Below are positions 32,537 through 41,978 of a stretch of DNA of 64,000 nucleotides, one piece after another; position 1 is the first letter of the stretch; every line of letters begins with the position of its first letter. A program made the translations under genes and the position numbers. The DNA lies in the NCBI RefSeq assembly GCF_046036945.1, contig NZ_JBJQOQ010000001.1:1-64000 (forward strand), written 5' to 3'. The notes beneath the pieces are model-generated. The model was given only the letters and a program-made list of their open reading frames with translations. It was not told where the DNA came from and searched no databases. This DNA is from Brevibacillus_C sp046036945. GTDB taxonomy: Bacteria > Bacillota > Bacilli > Brevibacillales > Brevibacillaceae.

Positions 32537-32574
32537 GTTACTCTGACGACAAAACAGAGTAACTTTTCTTTTTT
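32537..32574 (+). terminator. Intrinsic terminator between ftsL and pbpB
   Basis: GTTACTCTG (32537-32545) pairs perfectly with CAGAGTAAC (32555-32563) and is followed by TTTTCTTTTTT. It lies inside the cluster, 5 nt after the ftsL stop and 44 nt before the pbpB start, so mraZ-rsmH-ftsL may be partly separated from pbpB. Confidence 0.8.
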
Positions 32575-32617
32575 CACCAGGCTGATAGAAAAAATCGCTT
32601 TTTGAGGTGAAACCGGC

Positions 32618-34861
32618 ATGGGGACGAAACAGCGGATAAAATGGCGGAGCCTGTTGATGGGACTCAGTTTCATCTTGACGTTTGGCGGTCTGATTACCCG
32701 CCTCTGGTGGCTTCAGGCAGTAGATGCCCAGGTCAATTTGGAAAGGGCAAAAGACCAATGGGAGCTGCAGCAGATCCTCAAGCCGAAACGCGGTTCGATC
32801 GTGGACCGCAACGGAGAGATGCTGGCTTATGAGGAGAAGGCGTACAATCTGATCCTGCAGGTAAAACCGGCAGACAAAAAAGAGGAGGATATGCCCGACT
32901 GGGCCAGGTCCAACTACGTCAAAGACCCTTACATGACTGCCCAAAAATTGGCTCCCATACTTGGCGTGACGCCTGATTTTCTCATAAACAAAATGACTTC
33001 GGTGAAATCATCGTACAGCATCGAACTGGGGATGGTCGGGAAGAAGCTGACCGAAGATCAGAAAAAGAAGATTGACGCCTTGATGTATCCCGTTGTCAAT
33101 GGCGAAAAAGAGAAGACAAATCAACTGCCCGGCGTGGTACTGCAGCCCACGACCCGGCGCTACTATCCCAAGAACAGCTTTGCTGCGCACGTGCTCGGCT
33201 ACATCAGCTACGGGGAAGGCGAGGACGAGGCGCACATGGGCATCGAGAAGCAGTACGACAAGGAGCTGTCCGGCGAACCGGGAGAGCTGCAGGTGCTGAC
33301 GGACGGCGCTGGCTATCAGCTGCCGGATGGAGAACAGAAGTTCAAGCCGGCCAAAGACGGGCAGAACGTCGTGCTGACGATCGACCAGCAGATACAAGAT
33401 TACGTCGAAGCGGCGCTTGAAGAAGCGCAGCAGAAGTTTACGCCCAAGAGCATGACGGTCGTCGTCGCCGACCCCAACAACGGCGATATTCTGGCGATGG
33501 CCAGCCGCCCTAGTTTTAATCCGAACCAGTACTGGAGCATCACCGACTATCGCAACCAGGCGATCAGCAGTGTGTTTGAGCCGGGTTCGACGTTCAAGAT
33601 CATCACCCTGGCAGCGGCGATTCAGGAAGGCAAGTTCAATCCGGGGGACCACTACCAATCAGGTACATACACCAAATTGCCCGGGGAACCGATCCGCGAC
33701 CACAACTGGGGGAACGGTTGGGGAAATATCACCTTCCTGGAGGGCGTGCAGCGCTCCAGCAACGTGGCCTTCGTCATCCTCGGCTACGAGCGGCTGAAGG
33801 CAGATCTTTTGGCCAAGTACTTTGACCTGTTCGGGATCGGCAAGAAGACGGGGATAGACCTGCCCAAAGAGGCCGAAGGGATCATGTTTGATCTGAAGCA
33901 TCCCCGTTCCCAGCGGGACGTGGCGGCCACCACCTTCGGACAAGGGGTGGCGGTGACGGCGATCCAGCAGGTGGCGGCGGTCGGAGCGGTTGCCAACGGC
34001 GGCGAGCTGCTGAAGCCGCACATCGTCAAGGAGCTGCGCGACCCTCACACCGGCAAGGTGACCAAGAAGTTTGACAAAGAAGTGGTGCGCCGGGTCGTCT
34101 CCGAGGCCACGGCGAAACAGACGCGGGATATCCTGGAGACAGTCGTCACCGGCGATCACGGTACCGGCAAATCCTTTAAGATTGACGGATACCACGTCGC
34201 CGGGAAGACGGGAACGGCGCAGATCTACGACCCGAAAACCGGAAAGATCGTTCCGGGCCGCTACGTCGTCTCGTTCATCGGCTTCGCTCCCAAGGACGAT
34301 CCGAGGCTGTTGGTCTACGTCGTCGTCAACGATCCGGAGACGAACCTGCCTTCAACGACATGGGGCTCAGAGATCGTCGCCCCGATCTTTAAGTCGGTTA
34401 TGGAAAAAAGCCTGCAGTACCTGAAAGAGGTGCCGGACAGCGGTACCGTAGATGCGGCCAGTCTCAAGAAAACGGCAAAAACAACTGCGCTCACCGAACG
34501 GGCGGTGCCCAAGCTGACAGACATGGCGGCGAACGATGCAGTCACCCGGGCCAAACAGGCCGGGTTTCAGACCGAACTGATCGGCTCGGGAACGAAGATC
34601 GTCCAGCAGTATCCGGCAGCAGATGAGACAGCCCCGCAAAACAGTACTATCCTGCTGCTCACCGACAAGGTGGAGGGCGCAAAAATGCCGGACTTTACCG
34701 GCAAGTCGCTGCGTGAAGTGATGGAGTACGCTTCGATGCTGAAGCTTAACGTCAATCCGACGGGCAGCGGTTTTGTCAAAGAGCAGAGCATCCCACCGGG
34801 GACGGTGATCAAGGGCAGCGAAACGCTGCGTGTAACCCTTGCCGCCGCCTCCTCGCCATAG
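32618..34861 (+). CDS. pbpB: Septal class B penicillin-binding protein with two PASTA domains
   Basis: 747 residues: short cytoplasmic tail, one membrane helix (about 9-30), dimerisation domain, transpeptidase domain with STFK near residue 324, SSN (QRSSNVAF, about 384) and KTGTAQ near residue 529. Two PASTA repeats follow at about 628-745. It crosslinks septal peptidoglycan as partner of FtsL/DivIB, corresponding to B. subtilis PBP2B. AGGTGAAACC precedes the ATG. Confidence 0.9.
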   Translation: MGTKQRIKWRSLLMGLSFILTFGGLITRLWWLQAVDAQVNLERAKDQWELQQILKPKRGSIVDRNGEMLAYEEKAYNLILQVKPADKKEEDMPDWARSNYVKDPYMTAQKLAPILGVTPDFLINKMTSVKSSYSIELGMVGKKLTEDQKKKIDALMYPVVNGEKEKTNQLPGVVLQPTTRRYYPKNSFAAHVLGYISYGEGEDEAHMGIEKQYDKELSGEPGELQVLTDGAGYQLPDGEQKFKPAKDGQNVVLTIDQQIQDYVEAALEEAQQKFTPKSMTVVVADPNNGDILAMASRPSFNPNQYWSITDYRNQAISSVFEPGSTFKIITLAAAIQEGKFNPGDHYQSGTYTKLPGEPIRDHNWGNGWGNITFLEGVQRSSNVAFVILGYERLKADLLAKYFDLFGIGKKTGIDLPKEAEGIMFDLKHPRSQRDVAATTFGQGVAVTAIQQVAAVGAVANGGELLKPHIVKELRDPHTGKVTKKFDKEVVRRVVSEATAKQTRDILETVVTGDHGTGKSFKIDGYHVAGKTGTAQIYDPKTGKIVPGRYVVSFIGFAPKDDPRLLVYVVVNDPETNLPSTTWGSEIVAPIFKSVMEKSLQYLKEVPDSGTVDAASLKKTAKTTALTERAVPKLTDMAANDAVTRAKQAGFQTELIGSGTKIVQQYPAADETAPQNSTILLLTDKVEGAKMPDFTGKSLREVMEYASMLKLNVNPTGSGFVKEQSIPPGTVIKGSETLRVTLAAASSP

Positions 34862-34936
34862 CAGTTCTAACCCCACCCCCCTGCGAATAGGGTAGGTAGA
34901 GACAAACCTATTCTTGTTCGTTAGGGGGGCTGTGCT

Positions 34937-36856
34937 GTGCGGGTATCCAATGTAACCGTACGACGCCGCATCTTCATCGCTCTCATCATCGGAACCGTAT
35001 TGTACGCTGCTTTGATTACACGGCTGGGGTACGTCCAATTCGCCCAAGGGGAGTGGCTGTCGGACGAGGCAGGAAAATTGTGGGGACGAAATATTCCCTT
35101 TGTTGCCCAAAGAGGGAAAATATTCGACAGAAACGGAAATGAGTTGGTCACCAACGTCAGTGTTCCCACCGTATGGGCTATTCCCGCACAGATTAAAGAT
35201 CCCAAGTCTACAGCGAAGCAATTGGCCGTGGTCCTCGGAGAAAACGAAGATAAAATTTATCAGGTAATCACCAAGCGGGCGATGATCCAGCGTGTACCCG
35301 GCGGTCGAAAAATTCCCGAAGAGAAGGCCCGGGAGATCCAGAAGCTGGCCCTGCCGGGGATCCAAGTGGCGGAGGACTCCAAGCGCTTTTATCCGGAAGG
35401 CGCGTTTGCCTCCCATATATTGGGCTTCACCGGGATTGATAATCAGGGGCTAACCGGCTTGGAACGCGTCTACGATCAGTTTTTACAAGGGAAAGACGGC
35501 TACGTGGCGTTTCCCTCGGACGCGAGAGGCCGCTTGATGCCGGGCGAATCAGACACCTACGTGCCGCCGATTAACGGAATGGACATGTACCTGACGATCG
35601 ACAGCACGATTCAGCGATTCCTGGAGCGGGAGCTGGACGAGGCGATGGTCACCTTCCTAGCCGACGACGCGCTGGCGATTGCGATGGACCCGAATACCGG
35701 CGAGATTCTGGGAATGGCCAGCCGTCCCACCTATGACCCGTCCTCTTACAAGGACGTGCCGCAAGAAATCTACAACCGCAACCTGCCGATCTGGAAAACG
35801 TTTGAGCCCGGGTCCACGTTTAAGATCGTCACCCTTGCCGCCGCGCTCAACGAAGGAGTCGTCAGTTTGGATGAAGGCTTTTACGACCCGGGCTACATCA
35901 TGGTCGCCGGCGCCAAGCTGCGCTGCTGGAAGCGGCAGGGGCACGGCCAGGAGACGATGCTGGAAGTCGTCGAGAACTCCTGCAACCCCGGGTTTGTCAC
36001 CATGGGTCAGCGGCTGGGCAAGGATCGGCTGTTTGGCTACATCGACAAATTTGGGTTCGGCCACAAGACCGGGATCGATTTAAACGGCGAAGAAAACGGC
36101 GTCATGTTTAAACTGAATCGCGTCGGACCGGTCGAACTGGGGACGACCTCTTTTGGCCAGGGCGTTTCCGTAACGCCGATTCAGCAAATGGCGGCAGTCG
36201 CCGCGACGATCAACGGCGGCAAGCTGCTGAAGCCGTACATCGCCAAGGAGTGGCGCGACGGCATTACGCACAGTGTCGTCGGCCGCACGGAACCGGTCGA
36301 AGTCAGGCAGGTGATCACTCCGGAGACCTCGGAAAAAGTTCGCTATGCATTAGAGAGCGTCGTCGCCAAAGGGACAGGGCGAAACGCCTTTATCGAAGGC
36401 TACCGTGTCGGGGGCAAGACCGGTACGGCGCAAAAGGTAAAAGGGGGCGGCTATTCTGCGAGCGAGTACATCGTCTCCTTCATCGGATTTGCCCCGGCGG
36501 ACGACCCGAAGATCCTCGTCTACGTCGCGGTCGACAACCCGAAGACGGCAGCGTTTGCCAGCACGGTCACGGCTCCGTTGGTGCGAAACATACTGGAATC
36601 GTCTTTGCAGTATATGAAAGTACCCAAGCGGCAAGGACAGATCGAGCGCGAGGAAAGGTACGGAGACAGCAAATTCATCGAAGTACCCAACCTTCTGGGC
36701 ATGAAGATCGACGAAGTCGCCGGCTCCTATTATACGCTTCCGCTCGACGTAGCGGGAGAGGGCTCCTACATCGTCAAGCAATCTCCTGCAGCGGGAGAAA
36801 AAGTCCAAGAAGGTTCAAAAATTCGTATCTACCTTGGTGACAAAACATCCAATTAG
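34937..36856 (+). CDS. spoVD: Stage V sporulation protein D (spore cortex PBP)
   Basis: 639 residues, class B PBP: membrane helix (about 13-34), STFK near residue 292, SCN (ENSCNPGF, about 345) and KTGTAQ near residue 495, then one PASTA domain (about 578-637). It is about the length of B. subtilis SpoVD. It works with SpoVE to make cortex peptidoglycan under SigE. Position after pbpB matches B. subtilis. I saw no confident SigE promoter in the 75-nt gap. Confidence 0.9.
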   Translation: MRVSNVTVRRRIFIALIIGTVLYAALITRLGYVQFAQGEWLSDEAGKLWGRNIPFVAQRGKIFDRNGNELVTNVSVPTVWAIPAQIKDPKSTAKQLAVVLGENEDKIYQVITKRAMIQRVPGGRKIPEEKAREIQKLALPGIQVAEDSKRFYPEGAFASHILGFTGIDNQGLTGLERVYDQFLQGKDGYVAFPSDARGRLMPGESDTYVPPINGMDMYLTIDSTIQRFLERELDEAMVTFLADDALAIAMDPNTGEILGMASRPTYDPSSYKDVPQEIYNRNLPIWKTFEPGSTFKIVTLAAALNEGVVSLDEGFYDPGYIMVAGAKLRCWKRQGHGQETMLEVVENSCNPGFVTMGQRLGKDRLFGYIDKFGFGHKTGIDLNGEENGVMFKLNRVGPVELGTTSFGQGVSVTPIQQMAAVAATINGGKLLKPYIAKEWRDGITHSVVGRTEPVEVRQVITPETSEKVRYALESVVAKGTGRNAFIEGYRVGGKTGTAQKVKGGGYSASEYIVSFIGFAPADDPKILVYVAVDNPKTAAFASTVTAPLVRNILESSLQYMKVPKRQGQIEREERYGDSKFIEVPNLLGMKIDEVAGSYYTLPLDVAGEGSYIVKQSPAAGEKVQEGSKIRIYLGDKTSN

Positions 36857-36947
36857 CTATAAAATGAAATTTCGTAGAGGAAGTCATTCCGGTTTTGAAA
36901 CCGCAAGGCTTTTGTCTATACTAGTTGGAAAATGGGGTGCCTCTGTC

Positions 36948-38429
36948 ATGCAACTGAGGAATGTACTTGCACCGCTGTTGCCAGTTCGCATATTGGGCGA
37001 CGATCAGGTCGCGATTACAGGCATAACGGCTGACTCTCGCGAGGTACGTCCGGGAGATTTGTTTGTCTGTCTGTCAGGGTTTACGGTAGACGGCCATGCG
37101 TTTGCGCAGCAGGCCCTGCAGCAGGGAGCCGCTGCCGTGCTGGCGGAGAAGGAACTGGACCTTGCCGGAACGGTGATCGTTGTACCCGATACCCGCCGGG
37201 CGGCAGCCATGATCGCCGATAAGTTTTACGGGTCGCCCACTGCAGCCTTGAAAGTGATCGGGGTAACGGGAACAAATGGAAAAACGACGACGACCCACTT
37301 GTTGGATCACATTTTGCGCCACAAGCAAAAACGAACAGGTCTCATCGGCACGATACATATGCGGATCGGAGACGTCAGCGAAGAGCTGAAGAACACGACA
37401 CCCGATGCCCTGTTCCTGCAAAAGAGCTTCCGGCGCATGCTGGATGCGCATACGGAATACGCGATTATGGAGGTCTCTTCCCACGCGCTCGACATGGGGC
37501 GGGTCTGGGGGGTTGACTTCCACACGGCTGTCTTCACCAATTTGACGCAGGACCATCTTGACTACCACCAGACGATGGAGAAGTACGCTGCGGCCAAATC
37601 GCTGTTGTTTGCCCAGCTCGGCAATGGCTATCGTCACGATTCGCCAAAGACTGCCGTGCTGAACGCGGACGATCCGGTCTCGGCACAGTTTGCCCGGGTC
37701 ACCGCGGCACGCGTGCTTACATACGGGATTGATCGGCCCGCCGACGTGCGGGCGGAAGAGATCAAACTGTCGAGCGGCGGGGTTACCTTCACCGCCCGCA
37801 CCTTCGCCGGTGACGTAAAGCTGAGCCTCCGCCTAATGGGCAAGTTTAACGTCTACAATGCCTTGGCGGCGTTGACGGCAGCCCTGGTGGAAGGGATTCC
37901 GCTCGCCGATATCAAGCAGGCACTGGAGGCCGTTGAAGGAGTCAGCGGCCGCTTTGAGGCGGTCAAGGCTGGCCAGGACTTTGCGGTCTTGGTGGATTAC
38001 TCCCATACTCCGGACAGCTTGGAAAATGCCTTGACCACAATTAAGGAATTTGCCCAGGGAAGGGTTTTTTGCGTCGTCGGGTGCGGCGGCGACCGGGACA
38101 GGGGCAAGCGCCCGATTATGGCGCAAATTGCAACAAAATACGCTGATTTTACCGTCTTAACTTCAGATAATCCGCGCTCGGAAGACCCGGAAGCAATCAT
38201 CGCTGACATGGTTGCGGGGCTTGCGGGTGTGCCTGCCTCCCGCTACCTCAGTCTGCCGGACCGCAGGGAAGCGATCGCTTACGCTGTCGGCCAGGCTGGC
38301 GCCGACGATGTGATATTAATCGCCGGAAAAGGCCACGAGACTTACCAGATCATCAAGGGCGAGGTGCTGCCGTTTGACGATCGGGAAGCAGCTCGCGAAG
38401 CAATCGCTGCGCTGCGTCCAAAAAAGTGA
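36948..38429 (+). CDS. murE: UDP-N-acetylmuramoyl-L-alanyl-D-glutamate--2,6-diaminopimelate ligase
   Basis: 493 residues from the ATG at 36948, which gives the usual N-terminus (MQLRNVLAPLLP). The P-loop is GVTGTNGKTTTTHLL (about 104-118). TSDNPRSEDP (about 404-413) contains the DNPR motif specific for meso-diaminopimelate, so the wall is of the A1-gamma type. The frame is open farther upstream but overlaps spoVD. The ribosome site (GGGGTG) is weak. Confidence 0.92.
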   Translation: MQLRNVLAPLLPVRILGDDQVAITGITADSREVRPGDLFVCLSGFTVDGHAFAQQALQQGAAAVLAEKELDLAGTVIVVPDTRRAAAMIADKFYGSPTAALKVIGVTGTNGKTTTTHLLDHILRHKQKRTGLIGTIHMRIGDVSEELKNTTPDALFLQKSFRRMLDAHTEYAIMEVSSHALDMGRVWGVDFHTAVFTNLTQDHLDYHQTMEKYAAAKSLLFAQLGNGYRHDSPKTAVLNADDPVSAQFARVTAARVLTYGIDRPADVRAEEIKLSSGGVTFTARTFAGDVKLSLRLMGKFNVYNALAALTAALVEGIPLADIKQALEAVEGVSGRFEAVKAGQDFAVLVDYSHTPDSLENALTTIKEFAQGRVFCVVGCGGDRDRGKRPIMAQIATKYADFTVLTSDNPRSEDPEAIIADMVAGLAGVPASRYLSLPDRREAIAYAVGQAGADDVILIAGKGHETYQIIKGEVLPFDDREAAREAIAALRPKK

Positions 38430-38476
38430 CGAGGTGGTGTTGAACGGGCGAACACATCAAGAAAGGAGGTTATGGC

Positions 38477-39442
38477 ATGCTCTTTGACAACGTACTTATC
38501 ATTACGATAATCGCTGCATTTCTGATCGCCGTCCTGGTGGGCCCGCTGTTTATTCCGGTGCTGCGCCGGATGAAGTTCGGCCAGAGCATCCGCGTCGAGG
38601 GACCCCAGTCCCATCAAAAAAAAGCGGGAACGCCGACGATGGGCGGTACGATCATTATGCTTGCTCTGATCTTTACAGTGCTCAAATTTGCCAATCTGTC
38701 GATGGAGATCTTCTTTCTGATGCTCGTTACCTTGGGCTATGGACTCATTGGCTTTTTAGATGATTTTATTAAGATTAACAAGAAGCGAAATCTCGGCCTG
38801 ACGGCGAAACAAAAGTTTCTCGCCCAGATTCTGCTGGCGATCCTCGCCTATGCCTTGCTGGTTACAATGGGGCACGATACCAGCTTGCACGTGCCGGGAA
38901 CCTCCTGGGACATTCACTTGGGATGGCTGTATTTTCCCTTTCTCGTCTTTCTGTTCGTCGGCACGACAAATGCGGTCAACATCACGGACGGCCTGGACGG
39001 ACTTCTGGCCGGGACCGGCGCGATCGCCTTCGGAGCCTATGCGATCATCGCCTGGATGCTGGGCAAAGCGGACACTGCCGTATTCAGCGCCGCAATCGTA
39101 GGAGCCGTACTCGGATTTCTCGTCTTCAACGCACATCCGGCCCGCGTGTTCATGGGGGATACCGGATCCCTGGCACTTGGCGGGGCGCTGGCAGGTGTCG
39201 CCATCATGACCAAGACGGAGCTGCTTCTGGCTGTGATCGGGGGAGTATTCGTGGTGGAGACACTCTCTGTCATTCTTCAGGTCGTTTCGTTCAAGACGCG
39301 AGGCAAGCGGATTTTTCGCATGAGTCCGCTGCACCATCACTTCGAACTGACCGGCTGGTCTGAGTGGCGTGTAGTCGTGACCTTTTGGCTGGTGGCGATG
39401 GTCTTCGCCGGATTAGGTGTTTACTTAGAGGTGGTTCGCTGA
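38477..39442 (+). CDS. mraY: Phospho-N-acetylmuramoyl-pentapeptide transferase
   Basis: 321 residues with about ten membrane helices. KKAGTPTMGGT (about 47-57), GFLDDFIKI (about 92-100), NAVNITDGLDGLLAG (about 167-181) and GDTGSLALGG plus the terminal SPLHHHFEL are MraY hallmarks with the Mg-binding aspartates. It makes lipid I. AAAGGAGG lies upstream; 1 nt separates it from murD. No murF lies between murE and mraY, as in B. subtilis. Confidence 0.95.
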   Translation: MLFDNVLIITIIAAFLIAVLVGPLFIPVLRRMKFGQSIRVEGPQSHQKKAGTPTMGGTIIMLALIFTVLKFANLSMEIFFLMLVTLGYGLIGFLDDFIKINKKRNLGLTAKQKFLAQILLAILAYALLVTMGHDTSLHVPGTSWDIHLGWLYFPFLVFLFVGTTNAVNITDGLDGLLAGTGAIAFGAYAIIAWMLGKADTAVFSAAIVGAVLGFLVFNAHPARVFMGDTGSLALGGALAGVAIMTKTELLLAVIGGVFVVETLSVILQVVSFKTRGKRIFRMSPLHHHFELTGWSEWRVVVTFWLVAMVFAGLGVYLEVVR

Positions 39443-39443
39443 C

Positions 39444-40814
39444 ATGGAATATTATCGAGACAAGCGCGCAGTCGTTCTGGGCCTGGCCAAAAGCGGTGTG
39501 GCAGTTGCAAAACTGCTTCACCGCTTTGGTGCTAAGGTCGTGGTCAACGATCAAAAGCCGCGCGAACAAGCAGTTGGAGCAGAGGAACTGGAGGCCCTTG
39601 GCATTCACGTCATAACAGGCGGACATCCAGAGGATTTGATCGATGCCGGTGTTGACCTCGTCGTCAAAAATCCGGGCATTCCCTACGAGACAAGACCGGT
39701 CGCCAGAGCGTTGGAACTGGGGATCCCGGTGATGACGGAGGTAGAGCTGGCGTACCAATTGTCCAAGGCGCCGCTGATCGGCATTACCGGTTCCAACGGG
39801 AAGACGACTACGACTACCCTCGTCGGTCTGATTTTGGCGGAGGCCGGGATCGACGCCAAGGTGGGCGGCAATATCGGAACCGTGCTCTGCGAATTGGCGG
39901 AAGCGGTCACGGCAGACCAGTGGCTGGTCGCAGAATTGAGCAGCTTTCAACTGAAGGGGACGATCTCGTTTCGGCCGCGAATCGGCGCCCTGCTCAACCT
40001 GTATCAGGCCCATCTCGACTACCACCATACGGTGCAGGATTACCGGGAGAGCAAAGCGAAGCTGTTCGCCAATCAAACGGCGGACGACTACGCTGTCCTC
40101 TCCTACGATCAGGCAGAGGTAAGGGAATGGGGACTTCACCTGCCGGCCAAGATCTACTACTTCAGCCGGACGCAGCCGGTTTCGGCAGGCGCGTTCGTCC
40201 AGAGCGGGCGAATCTTGTTCAGGGAAGCGGGCGGCGAGCCGAAGGAGATCATGGCAGCAGCCGATGTTGCCCTGCCGGGAGACCATAATTTGGAAAATGC
40301 GCTTGCAGCGATCGTGATCTGCAAGCTGGCCGGTGCGGATGATGCAGCAATCGCCAGGGTGTTGTCCCGCTTTCGCGGAGTGGAGCACCGTCTGGAATAC
40401 GTCGATGAAATTGCCGGTGTAAAGTATTACAATGATTCCAAAGCGACCAATCCGGAAGCCTCCAGCCGATCGATCGGCGTCTTCCGGCAGCCGGTGGTGC
40501 TGATCGCCGGAGGATTGGACCGGGGGACCGATTTTCGCGAGCTGGTGCCCGTACTCAGGCAGCATGTAAAGGCGATCGTCACGTACGGCCAGACAGCGGA
40601 CATTTTGCTTGCGCGGGCCGTTGAGGCAGGAATCAGCCAGTCCGTTCGCGTCGATACTGTGGATGAGGCCGTCAGCGCCGCTGCCGGACTGGCACAGGAA
40701 GGCGACGTCGTACTGCTCAGTCCTGCCTGTGCGAGCTGGGATATGTTCCCGTCATTTGAAGTGCGGGGGAGCATGTTTAAAAATAGCGTGCATAGACTGA
40801 AAACAAGCCTATAA
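39444..40814 (+). CDS. murD: UDP-N-acetylmuramoylalanine--D-glutamate ligase
   Basis: 456 residues. P-loop ITGSNGKTTTTTLVG (about 113-127), YNDSKATNPEASSRSI (about 328-343) with the catalytic His/Lys neighbourhood, and the C-terminal LLSPACASWDMFPSFEVRG (about 428-446) identify MurD. It adds D-glutamate to UDP-MurNAc-L-Ala. Confidence 0.95.
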   Translation: MEYYRDKRAVVLGLAKSGVAVAKLLHRFGAKVVVNDQKPREQAVGAEELEALGIHVITGGHPEDLIDAGVDLVVKNPGIPYETRPVARALELGIPVMTEVELAYQLSKAPLIGITGSNGKTTTTTLVGLILAEAGIDAKVGGNIGTVLCELAEAVTADQWLVAELSSFQLKGTISFRPRIGALLNLYQAHLDYHHTVQDYRESKAKLFANQTADDYAVLSYDQAEVREWGLHLPAKIYYFSRTQPVSAGAFVQSGRILFREAGGEPKEIMAAADVALPGDHNLENALAAIVICKLAGADDAAIARVLSRFRGVEHRLEYVDEIAGVKYYNDSKATNPEASSRSIGVFRQPVVLIAGGLDRGTDFRELVPVLRQHVKAIVTYGQTADILLARAVEAGISQSVRVDTVDEAVSAAAGLAQEGDVVLLSPACASWDMFPSFEVRGSMFKNSVHRLKTSL

Positions 40815-40857
40815 GTCCGTCCCTTCGTCGGGGCGGGGCAAGAAAGGATGGCTTGCG

Positions 40858-41949
40858 ATGACGAAGGTACGTACTGCTCCTGACTTCGTAATTCTCTTTG
40901 CAACGCTCTGCCTGCTCGGAATCGGCATTGTGATGGTCTACAGCGCCAGTGCGGTTTACGCAGAAAACATCCTGCACGATCCTTACTATTTTGTAAAGCG
41001 TCAGGTTATCTTTGCCCTGCTTGGAGTCACCGCGATGTACATCATGATGAACATTGATTACTGGGTCTGGAAGAAATGGGCGAAGGTCGGGTACCTGGCC
41101 AGCATCGGACTGTTGGTCGTGGTTTTGCTGGTCGGGATCGAGGTGAACGGCTCCAAGAGCTGGCTGGGAATCGGTTCGTTCGGCATTCAGCCGGGGGAGT
41201 TTGCCAAATTTGGCGTGGTCGCCTTTCTCGCCAGATGGCTTTCCGACCGTCAAAAGGAGATCGTGCTCTTTCGCAAAGGGTTGATGCCCGCCCTGTCCAT
41301 CCCGGTCGCCTGTTTTGGCTTGATCATGCTGCAGCCCGACCTGGGGACAGGAACGGTCTTGATGGGGGCGGCGATCCTGATGATTTTCGCCGCCGGTGCG
41401 CGGATCAGCCACTACCTCTTTTTTGCCTTTCTCGGGTTGGTCGGGTTTGCCGGGCTGGTTATCTCCGCTCCCTATCGGATGGACCGGATCACCGCCTTCA
41501 TCGACCCGTGGAGCGATCCGCGCGGCGCCGGCTATCAAATCATCCAATCGCTCTATGCGATTGGTCCGGGCGGACTCTTTGGACTCGGCCTCGGCCAAAG
41601 CCGGCAGAAGTTTGCTTACCTGCCGGAACCGTATAACGACTTTATCTTTTCGATTATTGCCGAAGAGTTGGGTTTTATCGGCGGAACCTTCGTCCTCCTG
41701 CTTTTCTTGCTCTTGTTGTGGCGAGGCATGCGGGTGGCGATCACCGCCCCGGATCTGTTCGGCAACCTGTTGGCGTTGGGGATTATCGGAACCATCGCGG
41801 TGCAAGTGATCATCAACGTCGGGGTCGTGACCGGCATGTTCCCGGTAACCGGAATCACGCTGCCGTTTCTCAGCTACGGGGGATCGTCCCTGACGCTGGT
41901 GCTGACGGGAGTGGGGGTATTGCTTAACATATCCCGCTTCTCCCGCTAA
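40858..41949 (+). CDS. spoVE: SEDS glycosyltransferase SpoVE
   Basis: 363 residues with about ten membrane helices; MVYSASAV near the N-terminus, the catalytic-loop region LQPDLGTG (about 159-166), the FIFSIIAEELGFIGG motif (about 261-275) and PFLSYGGSSLTL at the end (about 337-348) mark the FtsW/RodA/SpoVE family. The position between murD and murG as in B. subtilis favours SpoVE, partner of SpoVD, but it could also serve as FtsW. Confidence 0.85.
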   Translation: MTKVRTAPDFVILFATLCLLGIGIVMVYSASAVYAENILHDPYYFVKRQVIFALLGVTAMYIMMNIDYWVWKKWAKVGYLASIGLLVVVLLVGIEVNGSKSWLGIGSFGIQPGEFAKFGVVAFLARWLSDRQKEIVLFRKGLMPALSIPVACFGLIMLQPDLGTGTVLMGAAILMIFAAGARISHYLFFAFLGLVGFAGLVISAPYRMDRITAFIDPWSDPRGAGYQIIQSLYAIGPGGLFGLGLGQSRQKFAYLPEPYNDFIFSIIAEELGFIGGTFVLLLFLLLLWRGMRVAITAPDLFGNLLALGIIGTIAVQVIINVGVVTGMFPVTGITLPFLSYGGSSLTLVLTGVGVLLNISRFSR

Positions 41950-41978
41950 TTCGGAAGTTTAGAAAATAGGTGATGAAT

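Noticed and set aside
36834..36947. N-terminal extension of murE overlapping spoVD
   Set aside because: The open frame continues upstream, but MurE proteins begin near MQLRNVL, and the extension would overlap the end of spoVD without a ribosome site.
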